This document shows, in pieces, positions 9,163 to 18,685 of a DNA stretch of 64,000 bases. The translations under genes and the position numbers were made by a program. Numbering within the stretch: position 1 is the stretch's first letter; every line of letters starts with the position of its first letter. Below the pieces are notes generated by a model. The model saw nothing but the letters and a program-made list of their open reading frames with translations. It was not told the origin of the DNA and ran no database searches. This DNA is from Deltaproteobacteria bacterium UBA6106 (lineage in GTDB: Bacteria > Desulfobacterota > Syntrophorhabdia > Syntrophorhabdales > Syntrophorhabdaceae), in the NCBI GenBank assembly GCA_002428485.1, contig DIWM01000034.1, forward strand, positions 746-64,745, read 5' to 3'.

Positions 9163-9180
9163 TTGTGAGATATTTCGCAA
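9163..9180. promoter_or_regulatory. CRP/FNR-superfamily-like operator, proximal copy
   Basis: Same 18 bases as at 9101-9118. It lies just upstream of a possible promoter (TTGCCT 9188-9193, TAAGAT 9211-9216, 17-base spacer), a suitable position for an activator. A perfect dyad, CAATTAT-N5-ATAATTG (9203-9221), overlaps the -10 and could be a second operator. Confidence 0.55.
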
Positions 9181-9291
9181 ATAAATCTTGCCTTCGGGAA
9201 ATCAATTATTTAAGATAATTGCAATGGTTTTTTTTGCGTTTATGATTTCATTCACTAATTTATGAAACACTTTTGATGGAGGTAAGGGAGA

Positions 9292-10548
9292 ATGGCTGAT
9301 CAAAAATTGGAAACAAAAAGATGGTTGATTGCCGGGGCTGCAGTTATTATGCAATTATGCCTCGGTACGGTGTATGCCTGGTCTGTTTTTAAAAAACCTT
9401 TGATGACTGCCCACGGATGGTCTGAGACCGGTACGCAGGCCGCATTTATGATCCTGATGGCCGTAGTGGGCACCTCAGTTGTATTCGGGGGGACATTAGT
9501 AGACAAGAAAGGACCACGCTTTGTGGCTACTGTTGGTGGAATACTTTTCGGCATTGGAACAATTCTTACCGGGGTAGCCGATAAGATTGGCAGCCTTACC
9601 CTTCTCTATATAGGCTATGGTGTTGTTGGCGGCATCGGTAACGGGTTTGGTTATGTCACGCCGATCGCAACATTGATCCGCTGGTTTCCCGACAAGAGAG
9701 GCCTCGTCACAGGCCTTGCGGTCATGGGTTTTGGCGCCGGTGCCTTTTTTATGGGTCAGATTGCACCCAAGATGGTCATCAACATAGGTATTGCCAACAC
9801 CTTTTTTATCTGGGGGGTCATATTCCTGTTTCTCGTTACAGGCACAGCACAACTCTATAGAAACCCTCCGCAAGGGTGGCTGCCTTCCGGCTTTAAACCC
9901 GGGGCGGCAAAAGGTAAGTCGGCCGCAGATTCCATACCATTCAGCAAAGCTGTGAAAACCAGGCAGTGGTGGACATTATGGCTCATGCTTTTTCTTAACG
10001 TATCGGCCGGCATAGGACTAATATCCCAATTATCTCCCATGGCACAGGATATATTGAGAACCACGATAGAGGGGCAGCCGACACCGGACCAACTCAAGGC
10101 TATAGCCATTACAGCGGGGACGGTCCTTGCTATTGCCTCAATCTTTAACGGGCTGGGAAGACTTATCTGGTCATGGCTTTCTGATGCAATCGGAAGAAAG
10201 GCTGTTTTTGCAATTATGTTTATTTCTCAGGCTGTCCTGTATATGCTTCTGCCAAAGATCGGGAACATCGTCTTGTTTGGCATTATGGCAAGTTATCTCC
10301 TCGCATGTTATGGTGGTGGTTTTGCAACGATGCCGGCATTTGCCGCAGATGCCTTCGGGCCTGGTTATATCGGAAAGGTCTACGGCACAATGCTCACTGC
10401 ATGGGGTTGCGCAGGGATTGCAGGCCCTCTGGTTTTTGCACGGGTAAAGGAGGCTACACAAAACTACGAGGGAGCTCTTTTTACAGCTGCCGGCATGTTG
10501 GTAGCAGGATTCATTCTTGCTGTAACATATAAAACTGAATGGCCATAG
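9292..10548 (+). CDS. OFA-family MFS transporter (oxalate/formate antiporter type)
   Basis: 418 residues, 12 membrane segments. OFA signatures include the N-terminal LGTVYAWSVFKKPL, the cytoplasmic loop RWFPDKRGLVTGLAVMGFG and YRNPPQGW at the domain linker. Family members exchange oxalate, formate or other small carboxylates. Strong ribosome site GGAGGTAAGGGAGA. Two CRP-like sites upstream suggest regulated expression. Substrate not shown by sequence. Confidence 0.87.
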   Translation: MADQKLETKRWLIAGAAVIMQLCLGTVYAWSVFKKPLMTAHGWSETGTQAAFMILMAVVGTSVVFGGTLVDKKGPRFVATVGGILFGIGTILTGVADKIGSLTLLYIGYGVVGGIGNGFGYVTPIATLIRWFPDKRGLVTGLAVMGFGAGAFFMGQIAPKMVINIGIANTFFIWGVIFLFLVTGTAQLYRNPPQGWLPSGFKPGAAKGKSAADSIPFSKAVKTRQWWTLWLMLFLNVSAGIGLISQLSPMAQDILRTTIEGQPTPDQLKAIAITAGTVLAIASIFNGLGRLIWSWLSDAIGRKAVFAIMFISQAVLYMLLPKIGNIVLFGIMASYLLACYGGGFATMPAFAADAFGPGYIGKVYGTMLTAWGCAGIAGPLVFARVKEATQNYEGALFTAAGMLVAGFILAVTYKTEWP

Positions 10549-10576
10549 ATACATTATTATTTAAAAAAGAACCAAG

Positions 10577-11590
10577 ATGCAGGGGAGGGAAGAACATCTG
10601 TCCTTTGGAAAAGTATTTCCTCCTCTGTGTATTCATAAAATGACGAGCATTTCTCTGCAAGCAAAACAGATTATCGCCAGGGACATATTAAACACCCTGC
10701 CTCTTGCAAATTTAATCCGCAATATTTATGTAAAGGAGGTTGATTCCCCCTGGAACGAAAAGATCACCAGGCTGAAAAAGGAATCCAGCCAGACGGACAT
10801 AAAGCTCACCCTCTGGAAAAACGAAATGTTTCTCTATGGCAGGATATATCGTCTATTTCTCTATGTTGCCGACGCTTTTGATCCAAACTTCCATTATAAC
10901 CCTGATCTTACACCTCACGGAATGGCCGAGCCAAAAACACGGGAAACCTATAACCATATTTGGGGAATATACGTTGACAGTCGCATTGAGAATATGGGGA
11001 TTGCAAACTTCTTCGACAGGACATTGAGGAGAAACCTCTTCATCGATACACAGAAGACCCTGCCGTGGACGGTCTCCAATCTCCTCTTCAAAAAATTATG
11101 GAACAAGGGCACTTTTACCCATCCCGAAATGATTGATTATTCATACAACCTCGATAAAATTTCGGAACATGACGGCTCTTCTGTAGACTTCGATGCCTTT
11201 GAAATCGAAATCGGCAGGTCGCTTATGGAGCACAGTGCAAAAAAAAATGTGGACAATATTGTCTCTAATAGCCTGAGGGATATTGCATACCGTATTTTGA
11301 ATTTCACCACCAGTCACTGCAGGGGCACCTTGGTCGAATCCTCATATTATGGCATATATTTTATTTATGATCAGGAAATTTTTGTTGAAATGGCAACGAC
11401 GAGGCCCGATGCTGTCCTTATCACCCTGTTCGATTTCCAGTCAAACCTCCATCGCACTTACACGGTAACGGAGGATTCGGAAGAGATCCATACCATACAA
11501 CAAGCGATAAAGGTAATCTATGACAGAATCGCCAATCATTCCCGGCTGAAAGCAATTAAAAACCCCTATGCTGCGCCCGTTGAAAAATGA
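10577..11590 (+). CDS. Hypothetical protein, soluble, about 337 residues
   Basis: Not recognised. No signal peptide or membrane segment; mixed charged/aromatic composition with several Trp and Tyr, so probably a folded cytoplasmic protein. The start is uncertain: 10577 has no good ribosome site, and an in-frame ATG at 10640 (MTSISLQAK) would give 316 residues. It follows the transporter by 28 bases, so co-transcription is possible. Confidence 0.6.
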   Translation: MQGREEHLSFGKVFPPLCIHKMTSISLQAKQIIARDILNTLPLANLIRNIYVKEVDSPWNEKITRLKKESSQTDIKLTLWKNEMFLYGRIYRLFLYVADAFDPNFHYNPDLTPHGMAEPKTRETYNHIWGIYVDSRIENMGIANFFDRTLRRNLFIDTQKTLPWTVSNLLFKKLWNKGTFTHPEMIDYSYNLDKISEHDGSSVDFDAFEIEIGRSLMEHSAKKNVDNIVSNSLRDIAYRILNFTTSHCRGTLVESSYYGIYFIYDQEIFVEMATTRPDAVLITLFDFQSNLHRTYTVTEDSEEIHTIQQAIKVIYDRIANHSRLKAIKNPYAAPVEK

Positions 11591-11724
11591 TATACACGTC
11601 TTCCTGCCGCCATCGGCATCACGCTGGAGATATCGGATATCCCGGATATTCGTTATGAACGGAAAGACTTGACTGATAATGATCAAAAGGGTACTTTTAT
11701 TGCAGATATAAAAAGGAATAAGCT

Positions 11725-12420
11725 ATGAGTTTTTTACGTTTTAAACACTGGGGTATCTTTCAAAAGGTAATGAGCATATCGATTATGCTTAACCTTCTGA
11801 TGTTAATATCGGCATTTTTCTATATTATACCGCTTGTGGAAAAGAAATTAATGGAAGAAAAAAGAAATGCCACCAAAGATGTGCTGGACATCGCGTACAC
11901 GCTTGTCACTGCCTATGCCAACAGGGCTGATAAAGGCGAATTGACAATACAGACGGCACAGGGAAGGGCCTTGTCTGTAATCAAACAACTCCGGTATAGG
12001 GATAATGATTATTTCTGGATAAACGACCTTGAGCCGAGGATGCTCATGCACCCTAATTTCCCGGAGCTTGACGGCAAAAACCTTTCTAACGATCGAGACC
12101 CGGCAGGGAAATACCTCTTTATTGAGATGGTAAACATATGCAATGAAAAAGGTGAAGGTTTTGTAGATTATATGTGGCCCAAACCTGGAACGACCCGGCC
12201 CGTGCCAAAGTTATCTTATGTAAAACTCTTTAAACCCTGGGGCTGGATCGTCGGCAGCGGAATCTATGTGGACGATGTTCAGGAAGAACTGACCAAAATA
12301 AAGTGGAATATCATTGCTGCTACGTTAGTTTGCGTCTTTGTCGTTTTAATATTTACTTATTTTGTAGCCCATAAAATTTCTGAACTCTGGAAATGGCTGT
12401 CATATAACCCTCCGGAGTAA
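11725..12420 (+). CDS. Lone single-Cache-domain membrane sensor protein
   Basis: 231 residues. N-terminal membrane segment (about 15-33), an extracytoplasmic single Cache (sCache_2 type) domain with the characteristic YRDNDYFWINDL, MHPNFPELDGKNLS and KPWGWIVGSGIYVDD, then a second membrane segment (about 194-212) and a short tail. Such domains normally feed HAMP/methyl-accepting or kinase modules; here the protein ends right after the second membrane helix. Either a truncated receptor or a sensor that signals through a partner. No pseudogene remnant of a signalling domain is visible downstream. Confidence 0.8.
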   Translation: MSFLRFKHWGIFQKVMSISIMLNLLMLISAFFYIIPLVEKKLMEEKRNATKDVLDIAYTLVTAYANRADKGELTIQTAQGRALSVIKQLRYRDNDYFWINDLEPRMLMHPNFPELDGKNLSNDRDPAGKYLFIEMVNICNEKGEGFVDYMWPKPGTTRPVPKLSYVKLFKPWGWIVGSGIYVDDVQEELTKIKWNIIAATLVCVFVVLIFTYFVAHKISELWKWLSYNPPE

Positions 12421-12565
12421 TTGATTACGCAACCCCTGCCTTGCCCTTATACCCTTAAAACCACCAAAACGTTCATAGAAGCAATATAATTGCAGGGAGC
12501 GAAACCCCCGCCCAAATCCCTCTCCAATAGCCTCGGACACATCTCTGCGACAAAGAACAAAAGTG

Positions 12566-13507
12566 CTACGCAATTATATCTTTTATGATGATCATGTATT
12601 CGTATCGGAAGAGGTCTTCGATAAATTGACAGACCATCTCCGCCTCATCGCTCGTCCTGCCGAGGGTAAGGAGGATATTGCGGAGTTTTTCGCTTAGGCT
12701 GAATGCGATGAAGTCTGCAAAGGGGCCACGCACAACACGGTAGTGAAAGGCTCTGGCGACAGACTCAAGGTGGGAGAATTTGATGGTATATTCGTCGTGT
12801 CCTTTCAGTGAGATCCTCGCAGGGTTTCCTGTGGACTCAATACAAACAAAAGACCTCAGCGCTTCAGGGACGGCGGCTTCGCAGCTGTGTTCGCCTGCAT
12901 AGATATACGGAATACCTGCGGTGCATAGCTTTTCCAGGACCTGCAGGGCTCCTATGTTCAGATTAAAGTCACCCTCAGGTTTCTCAAGATCGTATGTGGT
13001 AAAAAAATGAAGCGCTGACCTCAGGATCGGGTCGGTTATGTCTGATGGTGATTGGAACAGGTTGCTGTTCAGGTTAACAAGGGTCGGGAAGTCTCCCAAA
13101 TTTTCATTTAAGACCGCCAGATCAAACTCTGAAAGAAAGGCCCGGCCTGTCTCCAGAAGATCCTCCTCCCTGTACGAGACATTGTATCCCCGGAGGGTCT
13201 CTTTCTGCTTCCGGAGAAGAAAGGGGGAAAGATCGAGCATGCACGGCTCCAACGTACTGTTCCTTTCAAGGAAATCCTTCATCAGATAGCCGTACCCCCC
13301 ACCAACTTCAACGACCCGCGCTATCTTTTCCATAGGCACATGCCTGCTCAGATGGTCATAGAGAAGGTTGCCGAAAGAGTTGTCGCGGATAAGCGTTTTC
13401 CGAAGGGGCGTTCCCTCCGGATGGAGGGCATTGCAGACCGTCAGCTCCCATCCAAGCGTGTTTAGTTGGTCCGTATGATAGGCTTTTGTTGAATTGAGCG
13501 TATACAT
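12566..13507 (-). CDS. SAM-dependent methyltransferase-like protein
   Basis: 313 residues. Class I methyltransferase motif I is visible as VVEVGGGYGYLMKDFL (about 65-80), with an acidic residue after strand 2 (CMLDLSPF) and NENLGDFPTL at the motif-IV position, reminiscent of the MidA/NDUFAF7 ETNAGDLPT. Substrate unknown. Convergent with nothing nearby; acs upstream on the same strand is closed by its own terminator. Confidence 0.7.
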   Translation of the reverse strand: MYTLNSTKAYHTDQLNTLGWELTVCNALHPEGTPLRKTLIRDNSFGNLLYDHLSRHVPMEKIARVVEVGGGYGYLMKDFLERNSTLEPCMLDLSPFLLRKQKETLRGYNVSYREEDLLETGRAFLSEFDLAVLNENLGDFPTLVNLNSNLFQSPSDITDPILRSALHFFTTYDLEKPEGDFNLNIGALQVLEKLCTAGIPYIYAGEHSCEAAVPEALRSFVCIESTGNPARISLKGHDEYTIKFSHLESVARAFHYRVVRGPFADFIAFSLSEKLRNILLTLGRTSDEAEMVCQFIEDLFRYEYMIIIKDIIA

Positions 13508-13508
13508 A

Positions 13509-13621
13509 AAAACCGTATTTCGTCATTCGTATATCGTATATCGCAGTTCGTAAACCCGGCTGCCCCGTATATGGTTCCTGTTTTGTATCTTCGTCTTCTA
13601 TATACTATATACTATATACGA
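13509..13621. repeat. Short word-like repeats TATATAC / CGTATATCG
   Basis: Low-complexity block with CGTATATCGTATATCGC and a run of the 8-base unit CTATATAC at about 13596-13618. A similar block is at 43540-43580. Confidence 0.6.
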
Positions 13622-13653
13622 AAAAGCCCCCGAAGGTTTCTCCGGGGGCTTTT
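13622..13653 (-). terminator. Terminator of acs
   Basis: Eleven-base stem AAAAGCCCCCG (13622-13632) pairing with 13643-13653, ten-base loop, ending in a T run on the minus strand 22 bases after the acs stop. It is symmetric enough to work in both directions. Confidence 0.88.
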
Positions 13654-13675
13654 GTGTTCGTTATGTCAAACGATC

Positions 13676-15664
13676 TTACTGCCTGCCCTTCACGATCTCA
13701 TCGACTATTGCCGGATCGGCAAGTGTTGTGGTATCGCCAATCTGGTCGATCTCGCCGGATGCGACCTTTCTCAGGATCCTTCTCATGATCTTGCCGGAAC
13801 GTGTCTTCGGCAGACCGGATACGAACTGGATCTTGCCGGGAGACGCGATAGGACCAATCTCTTTCCTTACGTGTGCCACCAGTGTTTTCTTCAGTGCATC
13901 ATCACCGGTAATACCTGTTTTCAAAATGATGTATGCATAAAGGTCTTCGCCCTTCACTTCGTGCGGGAAACCAACAACGGCAGACTCTGCAACTGATGAG
14001 GTATAGGAGTTCAGTGCTGCCTCAACCTCTGCGGTACCCATCCTGTGACCTGATACATTGACGACGTCGTCAATGCGGCCCATGAGCCTGAAATAGCCGT
14101 CTTCGTTCTTTATCGCCCCGTCGCCTGAGAAGTAGAAGCCGGGCTGCTGGACAAAGTATGTGTTGAAGAACCTTTCGGGTTCGCCAAAAACGCCTCTCAT
14201 CATGCCGGGCCACGATCTTGTAATACAGAGCTCGCCCTGTTCGTTGACGGGTGTGTCTACTGCCGGTTTAGATGCATCGGATCTTGACTGTAATGTGCGG
14301 GCATGAACACCAAAGTACGGCAGTGTTGCAAATCCTGGTATGGTCGGCCATGCGCCCGGGAGAGGTGTAACGAGTATGCCGCCTGTTTCAGTCTGCCACC
14401 AGGTATCGACGATGGGGCAGTTCTCTCCACCAACGTACTTGTGATACCACAGCCAGGCCTCCGGGTTGATGGGCTCGCCGACGGAGCCAAGAAGCCTCAG
14501 GGATGAGAGGTTCCTGCCCTGCGGCCATTTCTCGCCCTCTTTCATGAGCGCCCTGATAGCGGTGGGAGCTGTGTAGAAGGTGTTGACTTTAAATTTTTCA
14601 ACGATCTGCCAGAATCTGTCCGGGTTCGGGAATGTGGGGACCGACTCGAAGACGATCGATGTTGCGCCGTTTGACATCGGTCCGTAGACGATATAGGAGT
14701 GACCCGTTACCCAACCGATATCCGCCGTACAGAAGAAAACGTCTTTGTCTTTGTAATCAAAGATATATTTAAAGCTGTGGTATACATAGACCATATAGCC
14801 GCCGACGGTGTGGAGAACACCCTTCGGTTTGCCTGTGGAGCCTGAGGTATAAAGGATGAAGAGAGGATCTTCCGCATCCATCATCTCAGCCGGGCATGTA
14901 TCGGTGATGTCTGCTGCCGCGAGCTCTTCCTCAAACCACGTATCCCTGCCTGCCTTCATGGGGACGTCGAATTTTTCAAGTCTCTTTACAACGATGACCT
15001 TATCGACTGTGTGGCCCTGCGCTGCACAGTGGTCGCATGCCGTGTCTGCATTTGCCTTGGAGCTCACGTTCTTGCCGGAACGCCAGTAGCCGTTCGCTGT
15101 AATGAGAACTTTTGCACCTGCATCAAGTATCCTGTCGCGGAGCGCCTCTGCGGAGAATCCACCAAAAACGATCGTATGGATGGCCCCGATCCTTGCACAT
15201 GCGAGCATTGCAACGGGAAGCTGCCAGATCATAGGAAGGTAGATGGCAACCCTGTCGCCCCTGCGTACGCCCTTTTTCTTCAGTACGTTCGCGAACCTTG
15301 ATACCAGCTTCAGCATCTCTTTGTAGGTAAGCTTTACCACGTCGTCTTCGGGCTCGCCCTGGAAGAGGATGGCAACCTTGTCGCCCTTGCCCTTTTCGAT
15401 CTGGTAGTCAAGGCAGTTATAAGAAATATTTGTCTTGCCGCCGATGAACCATTCGATCTCGCCTTTCGCAAAATCTTCCCTGTTAACCTTCAGCCATGGT
15501 TTAAACCAGAATAATTCTTTTGCCGCGTTGCCCCAGAAGGCTTCCGGGTCCTCGACAGACTGCTTCCACATCTTCTCATACTCTTCACGGCTCTTTACGT
15601 ATGCCTGGTCAACGAATTCCTTTGAGGGGTAATACTTGTTGTTTTCTTCCTTTATTGCTGCCAT
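13676..15664 (-). CDS. acs: Acetyl-CoA synthetase (AMP-forming)
   Basis: 662 residues, full length. Activates acetate to acetyl-CoA with ATP. Visible motifs are the A3 loop LYTSGSTGKPKGV, SVGEPINPEAW, the acetate-pocket and A5 segment DTWWQTETGG, the hinge-region A8 GRIDDVVNVSGHRMGT, and A10 KTRSGKIMRR with the catalytic, acetylation-prone lysine. A Cys-containing insertion around YWRSGKNV...ACDHC is present. Strong ribosome site GGAGGT and a near-consensus promoter upstream. Works with ActP in acetate use. Confidence 0.96.
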   Translation of the reverse strand: MAAIKEENNKYYPSKEFVDQAYVKSREEYEKMWKQSVEDPEAFWGNAAKELFWFKPWLKVNREDFAKGEIEWFIGGKTNISYNCLDYQIEKGKGDKVAILFQGEPEDDVVKLTYKEMLKLVSRFANVLKKKGVRRGDRVAIYLPMIWQLPVAMLACARIGAIHTIVFGGFSAEALRDRILDAGAKVLITANGYWRSGKNVSSKANADTACDHCAAQGHTVDKVIVVKRLEKFDVPMKAGRDTWFEEELAAADITDTCPAEMMDAEDPLFILYTSGSTGKPKGVLHTVGGYMVYVYHSFKYIFDYKDKDVFFCTADIGWVTGHSYIVYGPMSNGATSIVFESVPTFPNPDRFWQIVEKFKVNTFYTAPTAIRALMKEGEKWPQGRNLSSLRLLGSVGEPINPEAWLWYHKYVGGENCPIVDTWWQTETGGILVTPLPGAWPTIPGFATLPYFGVHARTLQSRSDASKPAVDTPVNEQGELCITRSWPGMMRGVFGEPERFFNTYFVQQPGFYFSGDGAIKNEDGYFRLMGRIDDVVNVSGHRMGTAEVEAALNSYTSSVAESAVVGFPHEVKGEDLYAYIILKTGITGDDALKKTLVAHVRKEIGPIASPGKIQFVSGLPKTRSGKIMRRILRKVASGEIDQIGDTTTLADPAIVDEIVKGRQ

Positions 15665-15729
15665 ACAAAACCTCCTGATTTAATATTTGGATTGACCTGC
15701 TTGTTATCCTTAGTTTACTTAGACGAATT

Positions 15730-15758
15730 ATTTTAAACATGTATACAAAAGTTGTCAA
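15730..15758 (-). promoter_or_regulatory. Promoter of acs
   Basis: Minus-strand TTGACA (15753-15758), 17-base spacer, TAAAAT (15730-15735), about 65 bases before the acs start. Very close to consensus. Confidence 0.8.
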
Positions 15759-16043
15759 CAAAATTTTGTTAATATTTTCACAATTATGGGGCAACCCCTT
15801 TTGTACCGTCTATATACACGTGACGCACGGACGACATCCCTTTGATACGGGCACAGGAACTATGTCATGGCTTTGCGGACACGCCTTCGTAATGACTAAC
15901 ATATGTCCTTCTGTCGTTTTGTACTTGATATTCACAAAGCCGGTTGCAAAACTATATTAATGAACTACCCCCGCAGGGGGAGAGGGAACGCCTTATCTCC
16001 TTTTTTTATTGGATATTCGGTTATTGGTGTTTGGTTATTTACC

Positions 16044-16072
16044 TTGATGATTTCTATCAAATCTTTTATTAT
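16044..16072 (+). promoter_or_regulatory. Promoter of carbonic anhydrase gene
   Basis: TTGATG (16044-16049) and TATTAT (16067-16072) with a 17-base spacer, 40 bases upstream of the start. The gap 15759-16043 shows nothing else I recognise. Confidence 0.6.
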
Positions 16073-16111
16073 ACTGAAAAAAATTATACTGTAAAAATTC
16101 TGGAGGGCATC

Positions 16112-16696
16112 ATGAGCCATCATACCGAGGCAGATCAGGCGTTAAGGAAGCTAACCGACGGCAATAAGAGATATGCGTCATTAAAGCAGAAACACCCAAA
16201 CCAGGGGGTAAAGCGCAGGGCCGAGGTGTCGAAAGGGCAAAAACCTTTTGCGGTGATAGTGGGCTGCTCGGATTCCCGCATACCTCCGGAGATCCTCTTT
16301 GACCAGGGGATCGGGGACATCTTTGTAATCCGCGATGCCGGCAACATCGTTGATGACGTAGCCCTCGGCAGCATCGAATATGCCGTGGACCATCTTGGGA
16401 CCAGGCTCGTTGTCATCCTCGGCCACTCAAAATGCGGCGCCGTCACCGCCACTGTACAGGGCGGGGAGGCCCACGGACATATCGGGAGCATCGCAAAGGC
16501 AATTATCCCTGCGGTCAAAAAGGCACGAGGCAGAAAGGGCGACCTTATAGACAACGCCATCAGGGCAAACATCGATCTTGTTACAAAACAGGTAAAGGCC
16601 TCAACACCTATCATTGCGAAACTCGTCAGGGCGGGCAAGGTCAAGGTCGTCGGCGCTTATTATGATATCGACAGCGGACTGGTGGAGATATTGTAA
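16112..16696 (+). CDS. Beta-class carbonic anhydrase
   Basis: 194 residues. Interconverts CO2 and bicarbonate. Zinc ligands C52 (GCSDSR), H105 and C108 (GHSKCGA), with the D54/R56 dyad, are all present. The open frame extends upstream, but the ATG at 16112 behind GGAGGG is the natural start. In an acetate/formate-metabolising anaerobe it would supply bicarbonate. Confidence 0.94.
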   Translation: MSHHTEADQALRKLTDGNKRYASLKQKHPNQGVKRRAEVSKGQKPFAVIVGCSDSRIPPEILFDQGIGDIFVIRDAGNIVDDVALGSIEYAVDHLGTRLVVILGHSKCGAVTATVQGGEAHGHIGSIAKAIIPAVKKARGRKGDLIDNAIRANIDLVTKQVKASTPIIAKLVRAGKVKVVGAYYDIDSGLVEIL

Positions 16697-17154
16697 GGCG
16701 GCTCATAGCTCATGGCTCATGGCAACAGCACAAACCCGGTTCATTTTTGCTGTCAGCTATTAGCTGTCAACTACTGTGAAAAGTGGAAGGTGAAGAAAGA
16801 TCTCGTAAGTCGTAAGGCGTTAGGCGTAAGGGGGATAACACCCGTGAATCGTCAGGGGTAAGCCGTTAGGCGATAAAACCTGTAAAAGGTGAAAAGTAAA
16901 AGGTGAAAGGCGGCGTAGTGTCATTGCGAGCGGAGCGTGGCAATCTCATTCAATAGATTATGCCCCGTAGGTCGCCACGTCGCTTCGCTCTTCACGATGA
17001 CTCACGTTTGTCACGCTACGCTCCATGCCCTTTGCACTACTCTTTAATCCCCTTACGACTTACCCCTTACGACTTACGGGTGTATCGCCGGTATCCAGCA
17101 TAGAGGCAGTGAATAGTCGATAGCGAACAGTGAGAAGTGAAAGAAACAACTTTT
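16697..17154. repeat. Intergenic block of palindromic word-like repeats
   Basis: About 460 bases with no gene. Contains AGCTCATGGCTCATGG, GTAAGGCGTTAGGCG-type words (16803-16880) answered by their complements at 17045-17080, AAAAGGTGAAA-type words (16781-16915), and GTCATTGCGAGCGGAGCGTGGC (from about 16919) answered by GCCACGTCGCTTCGCTC (about 16975-16992). The block can fold into large imperfect hairpins. Confidence 0.75.
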
Positions 17155-17949
17155 TCAGGTACGTGCTGATCTTTTCGGCAGCCAGTAGTATTTCAGGAAT
17201 AATCCCCCTGCTATCGTCAATCCGCTTAAAAGCTGTCCCATGCTGAAAAGGCCGAGGATCTGGCCTATCTGGAGGTCCGGCTCCCTGAAAAATTCGCAGA
17301 AGATCCTGAAGCATCCATAGAGGATCAGAAACAGTGCAAAGACATCCCCCTCGCGCTTCTTAAAATCCTTATAGATCCAAAGTATTACAAATAGAAGGAG
17401 CCCTTCAAAAAAGGCCTCGTACAGCTGCGACGGGTGCCGCGGGAGGCTGCCGCCCTGGGGAAATACCATCGCCCACGGCACGTCAGCCGGCCTTCCAAAG
17501 AGCTCACCGTTTATAAAGTTTCCGAGCCTGCCGAACCCGATGCCGACGGGGCAGGTGGGGATGATAAGGTCAATGATCAGGAAAAAATCAAGCTTTTTCC
17601 TTTTTATATACACATATCCGGCAATAAAAGCCCCTATGAGCCCCCCGTGGAAAGACATTCCGCCGTGCCAGAGCACAAATACTTCCAAAGGGTTTTCGAG
17701 ATAGAACAAAAGATTGTAAAAAAGAATATACCCGAGCCGGGCGCCGACAATAAGCCCGACGATGAGATAGAAATACAGGTCGTCTATCCTGGCCCTTTCG
17801 ATCTTCAGGCCCCTCTTCTTCAACTGGTAAATGGTCAGCAGATAGGAAGATGCGAAGCCGAGAACATACATGAGGCCATACCATCGCAGGGAAAGAGGGC
17901 CTATTTTAATAATCACCGGGTCTATGTGAGGATATTCGATCACTAACAA
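17155..17949 (-). CDS. lgt: Prolipoprotein diacylglyceryl transferase
   Basis: 264 residues, seven membrane segments. Transfers diacylglyceryl from phosphatidylglycerol to the lipobox cysteine of prolipoproteins in the inner membrane. Diagnostic HGGMSFHGG (catalytic His region) and GRLGNFINGELFGRP are present. Downstream of the HAD and TraB-like genes on the same strand, but separated by 118 bases of repeats, so co-transcription is unclear. Confidence 0.96.
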   Translation of the reverse strand: MLVIEYPHIDPVIIKIGPLSLRWYGLMYVLGFASSYLLTIYQLKKRGLKIERARIDDLYFYLIVGLIVGARLGYILFYNLLFYLENPLEVFVLWHGGMSFHGGLIGAFIAGYVYIKRKKLDFFLIIDLIIPTCPVGIGFGRLGNFINGELFGRPADVPWAMVFPQGGSLPRHPSQLYEAFFEGLLLFVILWIYKDFKKREGDVFALFLILYGCFRIFCEFFREPDLQIGQILGLFSMGQLLSGLTIAGGLFLKYYWLPKRSART

Positions 17950-17969
17950 TACCTCTATCTCATGGCTGA

Positions 17970-18060
17970 TGGCCTACAAAGTAAAAGGTGAAATGAGAAA
18001 GGTGAAAGGTTTAAACTTTTTACATTTCACTTTTTACATTTCACGTCTTGCGTTTTGCTA
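17970..18060. repeat. Palindromic AAAAGGTGAAA/TTTCACTTTTT repeat
   Basis: GTAAAAGGTGAAA words followed by CTTTTTACATTTCAC words, able to pair; same family as at 16781 and 43602. Confidence 0.6.
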
Positions 18061-18067
18061 TGAGCTA

Positions 18068-18685
18068 TTATATGAGATTCTCCTTTATCACCTTCCACAG
18101 ATCGCCGGCGTTTTTGAACACTGTAGCCTGTAAACCAAAATCTTTCGCTACCTCTACGAATCTCTTAATGTCATCGATAAACAAGACCTCGTTCCTCTTC
18201 ACGTCCGTTCTTTTGAAAATCTCATCGTATATCCTCTGCTTCGGCTTTTTTGCGCCGATCTCGAAGGAGAGTATCCATTCGTCCATTAAATGCACGATAG
18301 GGTAGAGCTCCGTGATATAGGTAAAATGAAGCTCGTTCGTATTGCTGAGAAGAAACAGGGGATATCCCCTGTTTTTCAGGTATATGATGATATCGTTCAC
18401 TTCAGGATCTTCCCGGAAGATAGGGTTCCATATATCCTTGAATTCCTCAAAATCTATATCGAGCTTATACCTCTCCTTCAACCTCATAAAAAAATCAAGG
18501 GAAGCCATTGAGCCTTCTTCATAGGCGTTGATGAGGCCGTTCTCCATATCAAACATATATCTGAAAATTTCGTCAGGGGAAAACCGCCCTGCCACCATGG
18601 ACACCTCATGGAGCTTTTGCGCGATCTGCCTGTGTTCAAAAGGGAGGATCACGTTGCCGAGATCAAAAACAAATAGCTTAACCAT
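18068..18685 (-). CDS. HAD-superfamily phosphatase (YihX-like)
   Basis: 205 residues. Motif I is FDLGNVI with nucleophile D8. The second Asp of DxD is replaced, as in the YihX-type subgroup, which is also active on sugar phosphates. Motif II LLSNTNE, motif III lysine in KKPKQRIYDEIF, motif IV FIDDIKRF. Overlaps the end of the upstream TraB-like gene by 8 bases, so the two are one transcription unit. Substrate unknown. Confidence 0.85.
   Translation of the reverse strand: MVKLFVFDLGNVILPFEHRQIAQKLHEVSMVAGRFSPDEIFRYMFDMENGLINAYEEGSMASLDFFMRLKERYKLDIDFEEFKDIWNPIFREDPEVNDIIIYLKNRGYPLFLLSNTNELHFTYITELYPIVHLMDEWILSFEIGAKKPKQRIYDEIFKRTDVKRNEVLFIDDIKRFVEVAKDFGLQATVFKNAGDLWKVIKENLI

Larger units (their letters stand above)
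8594..9180. other. Repeat-rich intergenic region
   Basis: About 600 bases without a credible gene; short open frames here lie inside repeats and have no ribosome sites. It holds a duplicated 62-base repeat with nested palindromes (8884-9046) and two CRP-like sites (9101-9180), listed separately. 8606-8870 shows nothing I recognise. Confidence 0.8.

Noticed and set aside
8780..9180. Small minus-strand proteins in the repeat region
   Set aside because: They lie across the duplicated repeat, share duplicated peptide segments and have no ribosome sites.
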